Shown here: one piece after another, positions 6,196 through 9,406 of the stretch
Layout of the letters: every line of letters begins with the position of its first letter
Position numbering within the stretch: position 1 is the first letter of the stretch
Origin: Halanaerobiales bacterium
GTDB taxonomy: Bacteria > Bacillota > Halanaerobiia > Halanaerobiales > JADQBU01
Reading direction: 5' to 3'
Length of the DNA stretch: 9,406 bases
Assembly: GCA_016278435.1 (NCBI GenBank)
Contig: JADQBU010000009.1
Coordinates: 1-9,406 of the forward strand
Made by a program: the position numbers and the translations under genes
Notes under the pieces: model-generated
Databases searched by the model: none
Told to the model about the DNA's origin: nothing
Seen by the model: only the letters and a program-made list of their open reading frames with translations

Positions 6196-6480
6196 CTATT
6201 TTAATGCTGTTGATCGTTCTGTATGGCGTCCATGACCCCTGAATTTACGTGTAGGGGCAAACTCTCCCAGTTTATGACCGACCATCTCCTCGGTAATGTA
6301 AACCGGTACGTGTTTCTGACCATCATGAACAGCAACTGTATGACCAACCATATTAGGATAAATGGTTGAACTTCTTGACCAGGTTTTTATAACCTGTTTC
6401 TTTCCAGATTTATTCATGTCTTTAACCTTGTTTATTAACTTTTCCTCAACAAAAGGTCCTTTTTTTACAGATCTACTCAA
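6196..6480 (-). CDS. rpsS: Ribosomal protein S19 (uS19)
   Basis: S19 sits in the 30S head, near the A-site tRNA and the B1 bridges to the 50S subunit. The predicted 94 residues are close to the family length (about 92). It has the canonical SRSVKKGPFVEEKL start, TWSRSSTIYPNMVGHTVAVH at about residues 34-53 and GHKLGEFAPTRKFRGH at about 69-84. The start is a TTG at 6480 with a strong AAGGAGG site seven bases upstream; no ATG or GTG in frame would give a better family N-terminus. It follows rplB after 22 bases. Confidence 0.97.
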   Translation of the reverse strand: MSRSVKKGPFVEEKLINKVKDMNKSGKKQVIKTWSRSSTIYPNMVGHTVAVHDGQKHVPVYITEEMVGHKLGEFAPTRKFRGHGRHTERSTALK

Positions 6481-6502
6481 ATTATATCCTCCTTTCTAAA
6501 GC

Positions 6503-7336
6503 CTATCTCTTCCTGGCTTTACGTGAGCGGATAATCATTCTATCAGATTTTTTGGTCTTTCTGGTTTTCTTACCCATAGTTGGTTTACCCCATGGAGTTA
6601 CAGGATGACGTCCAGCAGGTGATTTACCTTCTCCACCACCATGTGGATGGTCATGTGGGTTCATTACAACACCACGTACATGTGGTCTGCGGTTAAGCCA
6701 TTTCTTTCTTCCGGCTTTACCAATTGTAATATTTTCATGGTCTATATTACCAACCTGACCAATAGTAGCCTTACAATTCTCACGTATTAACCTGACTTCG
6801 CCTGAGGGCATCTTGATATGGACATATTTTCCTTCTTTTGCCAGAATCTGAGCCATAGTACCGGCAGAACGTGCTATCTGACCACCTGTTCCCGGATTTA
6901 ACTCAACATTATGAACAATAGTACCCACAGGTATATCTTTTAGTTTAAGAGAGTTTCCTGATTTTATATCAGAACCTTCACCCGAATAAAGAACATCTCC
7001 GACTTCCAGTTTATTCGGGGCCAGAATATATCTTTTTTCTCCATCAACATAATGCAAGAGAGCAATCCTTGCTGAACGATTGGGATCATATTCGATACTG
7101 GCGACATTTGCTGGTATTCCATCTTTGTCGCGCTTAAAGTCGATGATCCGGTATCTTCTCTTGTGGCCTCCGCCACGATGTCTGCTAGTTATTCGTCCAT
7201 TAACATTTCTTCCTCCACTTTTCTTTAGAGGAGCAAGCAGACTCTTCTCCGGCTCTTTCCTGGTGATTTGATCAAAACCAGAGACAGTCATATATCTTCT
7301 GGATGGAGTAGTTGGTTTAAATTTTTTGATAGCCAT
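6503..7336 (-). CDS. rplB: Ribosomal protein L2 (uL2)
   Basis: L2 is among the most conserved 50S proteins. It is required for subunit association and for assembly around the peptidyl transferase centre. From the chosen ATG it has 277 residues, the standard length. Visible features are AIKKFKPTTPSRRYMTV at the start, GRITSRHRGGGHKRRYR in the OB-fold region (about residues 47-63), GTGGQIARSAGT at about 149-160, and the near-invariant NPHDHPHGGGEG loop at about 226-237 with its functional histidines intact. Two adjacent ATGs (7339 and 7336) occur; the second gives the family start MAIKK and sits seven bases after GGAGG, so it is preferred. It follows rplW after 23 bases. Confidence 0.98.
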   Translation of the reverse strand: MAIKKFKPTTPSRRYMTVSGFDQITRKEPEKSLLAPLKKSGGRNVNGRITSRHRGGGHKRRYRIIDFKRDKDGIPANVASIEYDPNRSARIALLHYVDGEKRYILAPNKLEVGDVLYSGEGSDIKSGNSLKLKDIPVGTIVHNVELNPGTGGQIARSAGTMAQILAKEGKYVHIKMPSGEVRLIRENCKATIGQVGNIDHENITIGKAGRKKWLNRRPHVRGVVMNPHDHPHGGGEGKSPAGRHPVTPWGKPTMGKKTRKTKKSDRMIIRSRKARKR

Positions 7337-7359
7337 CATTTTCCCTCCTTTATTAAAAA

Positions 7360-7647
7360 TTATAAGCCTTCAAATATTTCAATTTCATTCCCCTTGGCCA
7401 ATTTTACCATGGCTTTTTTCCAGTCAGGACGTTTACCTTCATTACGACCCATCCTTCTCTTTTTACCACGTACATTCATGGTATTAACCTTGAGGACTTC
7501 CACATTAAATATATCTTCAATAGCTCTTTTTATTTCAACCTTATTTGCTCTTTTATCAACCTGAAATGTATAGGTATTAGCATCCTGCATCATTTCCATA
7601 CTTTTCTCAGAAACAACAGGTTTTAAAATTATATCTCTTGCAATCAT
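7360..7647 (-). CDS. rplW: Ribosomal protein L23 (uL23)
   Basis: L23 lies at the polypeptide tunnel exit and is the main docking site for trigger factor and the signal recognition particle. The predicted 95 residues are typical. The start (ARDIILKPVVSEKSMEMM) and the YTFQVDKRANKVEIKRAIEDIFNVEV stretch (about residues 27-52) are family signatures, followed by the basic loop VRGKKRRMGRNEGKRPDWKKA that reaches into the tunnel wall. The ATG overlaps the rplD stop in an ATGA, with a GAGGAGGTG Shine-Dalgarno site inside the rplD end, so translation is very likely coupled to L4. Confidence 0.98.
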   Translation of the reverse strand: MIARDIILKPVVSEKSMEMMQDANTYTFQVDKRANKVEIKRAIEDIFNVEVLKVNTMNVRGKKRRMGRNEGKRPDWKKAMVKLAKGNEIEIFEGL

Positions 7648-8273
7648 ACAGCTAACACCTCCTCAACACCATTTAAAGCATCCTCCGGTATAATTATAAA
7701 ATCATTGTTAAGCAGGTCATAAGCATTAAGAGCACTTAAAACCAGGGTCTTTACATCCGGAAGATTTCTGGCTGACAGGTAAATATTCTCATTCTTTTCC
7801 GGTAAAACCAGTACTACTTTCCTGCCCTGTAAGTTTAGTTTTTCAAGTAAATCAACCATATTTTTAGTTCTGGGTTCATTAAACTCCAGTTTATCTATGA
7901 TTAAAAGATTATCAGTATTGGCTTTATCTGTAAGCACTGAACGAAGTGCTAACTTCTTTTCCTTTTTTGATACTTTCAAATCATAAGCACGCGGTCTGGG
8001 CCCAAAAGTTATTCCTCCACCTACCCAGAGTGGTGAACGGATACTACCGTGCCGGGCTCTACCTGTACCCTTCTGGCGCCAGGGTTTACGTCCTCCACCC
8101 CTTACCTCACTTCTTGTTTTAGTGGAAGAGTTTCCATTGCGCACTTTAGCAAGCTGTGAAGTTACAACTTTATGAACTATAGGTTTGTTAATTTTTGCAG
8201 CAAATACACTTTCAGGTAGATTTATATTTCCAATTTCTTTACCAGTCATGTCGTATTTCTTTACCTGAGGCAT
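7644..8273 (-). CDS. rplD: Ribosomal protein L4 (uL4)
   Basis: L4 binds 23S rRNA domain I, and its extended loop forms the narrow part of the nascent-peptide tunnel. In E. coli it also represses its own operon through the S10 leader; no such leader is visible before rpsJ here. The predicted 209 residues are normal. The tunnel loop is clear: KTRSEVRGGGRKPWRQKGTGRARHGS at about residues 52-77, followed by WVGGGITFGPRPR. The ATG follows an AAGGGGG site, a weaker Shine-Dalgarno match than most neighbours. The gene starts 26 bases after rplC and its TGA overlaps the rplW ATG by four bases. Confidence 0.98.
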   Translation of the reverse strand: MPQVKKYDMTGKEIGNINLPESVFAAKINKPIVHKVVTSQLAKVRNGNSSTKTRSEVRGGGRKPWRQKGTGRARHGSIRSPLWVGGGITFGPRPRAYDLKVSKKEKKLALRSVLTDKANTDNLLIIDKLEFNEPRTKNMVDLLEKLNLQGRKVVLVLPEKNENIYLSARNLPDVKTLVLSALNAYDLLNNDFIIIPEDALNGVEEVLAV

Positions 8274-8299
8274 CTTAATCCCCCTTTCGTTTCAGTTAA

Positions 8300-8914
8300 C
8301 TATCTTGCTACTATTTTTAATACTCCTTTTTTAGGTCCTGGAACAGCACCTTTAACCAGTATTAAATTATTTTCTTCATCTATTCTGACTATCTTAAGAT
8401 TTTTTGTTGTAACCTGGTCATGCCCCATCCGTCCAGGCATTTTCTGACCTTTAAAGACACGGGCTGCATCTACTGAGCCGATTGAACCCGGGGCTCTATG
8501 AAAATGAGAACCGTGAGTTTTGGGGCCAGTATGTTGATTCCAGCGTTTAATGTTACCCGCAGTACCTTTACCTCTGGAAATACCGGTTACATTAATATTA
8601 TCACCTTCATTAAAAACAGTAACAGTAATCTCATTTCCTTCTTCCAGTTCTTCAGAAAAATTTCTGAATTCCTTCAGGTGTTTTTTAGGTTTAACCCCAT
8701 TTTTTTCAAAATGTCCCCTATCGGGCTTATTTAATTTTCCTGGTTTAATATCTTCAAAACCCAGTTGAACTGCATCATATCCATCTCTACCCCGGGTTTT
8801 CTTCTGAATAACTGTACAGGGACCTGCTTTTATAACAGTAACAGGTATAACAGTTCCATCATCCGCAAAGATCTGAGTCATACCAAGTTTTCGTCCAATA
8901 ATACCTTTAGCCAC
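8300..8914 (-). CDS. rplC: Ribosomal protein L3 (uL3)
   Basis: L3 is one of the two assembly-initiator proteins of the 50S subunit, and its long loop reaches the peptidyl transferase centre. From the chosen start it has 204 residues, in the family range. Visible features are AKGIIGRKLGMTQIF at the start, the central loop KRWNQHTGPKTHGSHFHRAPGSIG (about residues 123-146) and KGQKMPGRMGHDQVT near 155-169. The reading frame stays open to a GTG at 8926, but that GTG is the 3' end of the AGGAGGTG Shine-Dalgarno site itself. The GTG at 8914 lies 11 bases beyond AGGAGG and gives the family start, so it is preferred. It follows rpsJ after 20 bases. Confidence 0.95.
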   Translation of the reverse strand: MAKGIIGRKLGMTQIFADDGTVIPVTVIKAGPCTVIQKKTRGRDGYDAVQLGFEDIKPGKLNKPDRGHFEKNGVKPKKHLKEFRNFSEELEEGNEITVTVFNEGDNINVTGISRGKGTAGNIKRWNQHTGPKTHGSHFHRAPGSIGSVDAARVFKGQKMPGRMGHDQVTTKNLKIVRIDEENNLILVKGAVPGPKKGVLKIVAR

Positions 8915-8923
8915 CTCTTTTCG

Positions 8924-8931
8924 CACCTCCT
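8924..8931 (-). promoter_or_regulatory. Ribosome binding site that decides the rplC start
   Basis: The minus strand reads AGGAGGTG here, an almost perfect match to the 16S rRNA 3' end. It points to the GTG at 8914 as the rplC start. The GTG at 8926, which would add four residues (V-R-K-E), is contained in this site, so a ribosome bound here could not start there. A weaker AAGG further upstream is the only alternative support for the longer form. Confidence 0.75.
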
Positions 8932-8934
8932 ACC

Positions 8935-9246
8935 TTATAATTTAATTTCAATATTAACCCCTGCTGGTAGATCCAATCTCATCAGAGCATCAACTGTCTT
9001 TGAGGTTGGATCCAGTATATCTATTAATCTCTTATGAGTTCGCATCTCAAACTGCTCTCTTGAAGTTTTATGAACATGCGGAGAGCGTAATACTGTGAAT
9101 ATTTCTTTTTCTGTCGGTAAGGGTACCGGGCCAGATACTTTTGCTCCCGTTCTCTCAGCAGTACCAACTATCTTCTGGGCTGATTGATCCAGTAATTCAT
9201 GTTCATATGCCTTAAGCCTGATTCTAATCTTTTCATGTTTGGCCAT
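8935..9246 (-). CDS. rpsJ: Ribosomal protein S10 (uS10)
   Basis: S10 is a 30S head protein; in other bacteria, as NusE, it also joins transcription antitermination complexes with NusB and couples ribosomes to NusG. The predicted 103 residues match the usual 102-105. Visible features are KIRIRLKAYEHELLDQSAQKIV at about residues 6-27, the GPVPLPTEKEIFTVLRSPHVHKTSREQFEMRTHKRLIDI block at about 39-77 containing the long loop, and a normal C-terminus. The ATG is preceded by AAGGAGGG. The gene opens the S10 block, 71 bases after tuf, behind a hairpin that may act as a terminator or attenuator. Confidence 0.98.
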   Translation of the reverse strand: MAKHEKIRIRLKAYEHELLDQSAQKIVGTAERTGAKVSGPVPLPTEKEIFTVLRSPHVHKTSREQFEMRTHKRLIDILDPTSKTVDALMRLDLPAGVNIEIKL

Positions 9247-9282
9247 TATCTTCCCTCCTTCTTATGCAAACGGTCAACATAG

Positions 9283-9308
9283 AAAAAGAGAGGAGAGGTA
9301 ACTCCTCT
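9283..9308 (-). terminator. Probable intrinsic terminator or attenuator between tuf and rpsJ
   Basis: On the minus strand, soon after the tuf stop, AGAGGAG pairs with CTCCTCT around a six-base loop (TTACCT), giving a seven-pair stem. One base later comes a run of five T. An A-run lies on the other side of the stem, so the base could lengthen in RNA. The T-run is short and the stem modest, so termination may be partial, letting some transcripts continue into rpsJ. No convincing promoter lies in the about 36 bases between the T-run and the rpsJ start, which favours read-through. Confidence 0.65.
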
Positions 9309-9317
9309 ACTTTTTTA

Positions 9318-9406
9318 TTATTCAACAATTTTAGTTACTACTCCAGAAGCTACGGTACGTCCGCCCTCACGGATAGCAAAACGCAGTCCTTCTTCCATGG
9401 CTATCG
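9318..9406 (-). CDS. tuf: Elongation factor Tu, C-terminal end (cut by window edge)
   Basis: EF-Tu is the GTPase that delivers aminoacyl-tRNA to the ribosome. Only the last 28 codons and a TAA stop are present. They read as AMEEGLRFAIREGGRTVASG and then VVTKIVE, which is the highly conserved end of the third beta-barrel domain. A second in-frame TAA follows directly. Its position before rpsJ places the str group (usually rpsL, rpsG, fusA, tuf) next to the S10 group, as in Bacillus and many Clostridia. The rest of the gene lies outside the window. Confidence 0.96.
   Translation of the reverse strand, partial: IAMEEGLRFAIREGGRTVASGVVTKIVE

Noticed and set aside
7268..7564. Plus-strand open frame of 98 codons opposite rplB and rplW
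   Set aside because: Antisense to conserved coding sequence, spanning a gene junction, with no start signal.
9245..9277. TTGACC with a downstream GATAAT before rpsJ, as a possible promoter
   Set aside because: The spacing is 21 bases instead of about 17, and the GATAAT overlaps the rpsJ start codon, so a transcript from it could not carry the ribosome binding site.
9251..9308. Pairing of the hairpin's CTCCTC arm with the rpsJ ribosome binding site, as a translational switch
   Set aside because: Only four to five continuous pairs can form with GGAG/GAGGG, far weaker than the hairpin itself; purine- and pyrimidine-rich tracts make such matches common by chance.
1..9406. A novel or accessory system (defence, mobile element, CRISPR, prophage)
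   Set aside because: Every stretch on the minus strand is accounted for by known ribosomal protein genes, tuf, secY and short gaps; there are no repeats, integrases, unusual composition changes or unexplained genes.

Overview
This window is a ribosomal protein gene cluster, read entirely from the minus strand. In transcription order (right to left) it holds the 3' end of tuf, then the S10 genes rpsJ-rplC-rplD-rplW-rplB-rpsS-rplV-rpsC-rplP-rpmC-rpsQ, then the spc genes rplN-rplX-rplE-rpsN-rpsH-rplF-rplR-rpsE-rplO, and finally the 5' part of secY, cut by the window edge. That makes 22 protein genes, 20 of them complete. There are no RNA genes, mobile elements, CRISPR arrays or accessory genes, and no gap longer than 71 bases.

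The organism is a bacterium, most likely a low-GC member of the Bacillota (Firmicutes). The reasons are the AT-rich codon use, very strong Shine-Dalgarno sites (AAGGAGG type) before nearly every gene, TTG starts in three highly expressed genes, the short zinc-binding S14 (61 residues), and the tuf to rpsJ junction as in Bacillus and Clostridia. A Halanaerobiales-like or other anaerobic lineage would fit, but this is a guess; the sequence alone does not fix the genus.

Layout: 9318-9406 is the EF-Tu C-terminus. Positions 9247-9317 carry a hairpin with a U-tract, probably a terminator or attenuator between the str and S10 groups. Positions 404-9246 are 20 ribosomal protein genes separated by 3-43 bases or overlapping (rplD/rplW by 4, rplP/rpmC by 11), with no internal terminator or convincing promoter, so they are probably co-transcribed. 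Positions 1-402 are the SecY N-terminus. The genes supply parts of both ribosomal subunits, a translation elongation factor and the protein export channel.

The main oddity is that rpmD (ribosomal protein L30), normally between rpsE and rplO, is absent: only 19 bases separate these genes and neither is a fusion. Several starts were moved inward from the longest reading frame (rplC, rplB, rplV, rpmC, rplF, rplR), based on Shine-Dalgarno placement and family N-termini. I found no sign of a previously undescribed system; apart from the missing rpmD and a few regulatory details this is a conventional core region.
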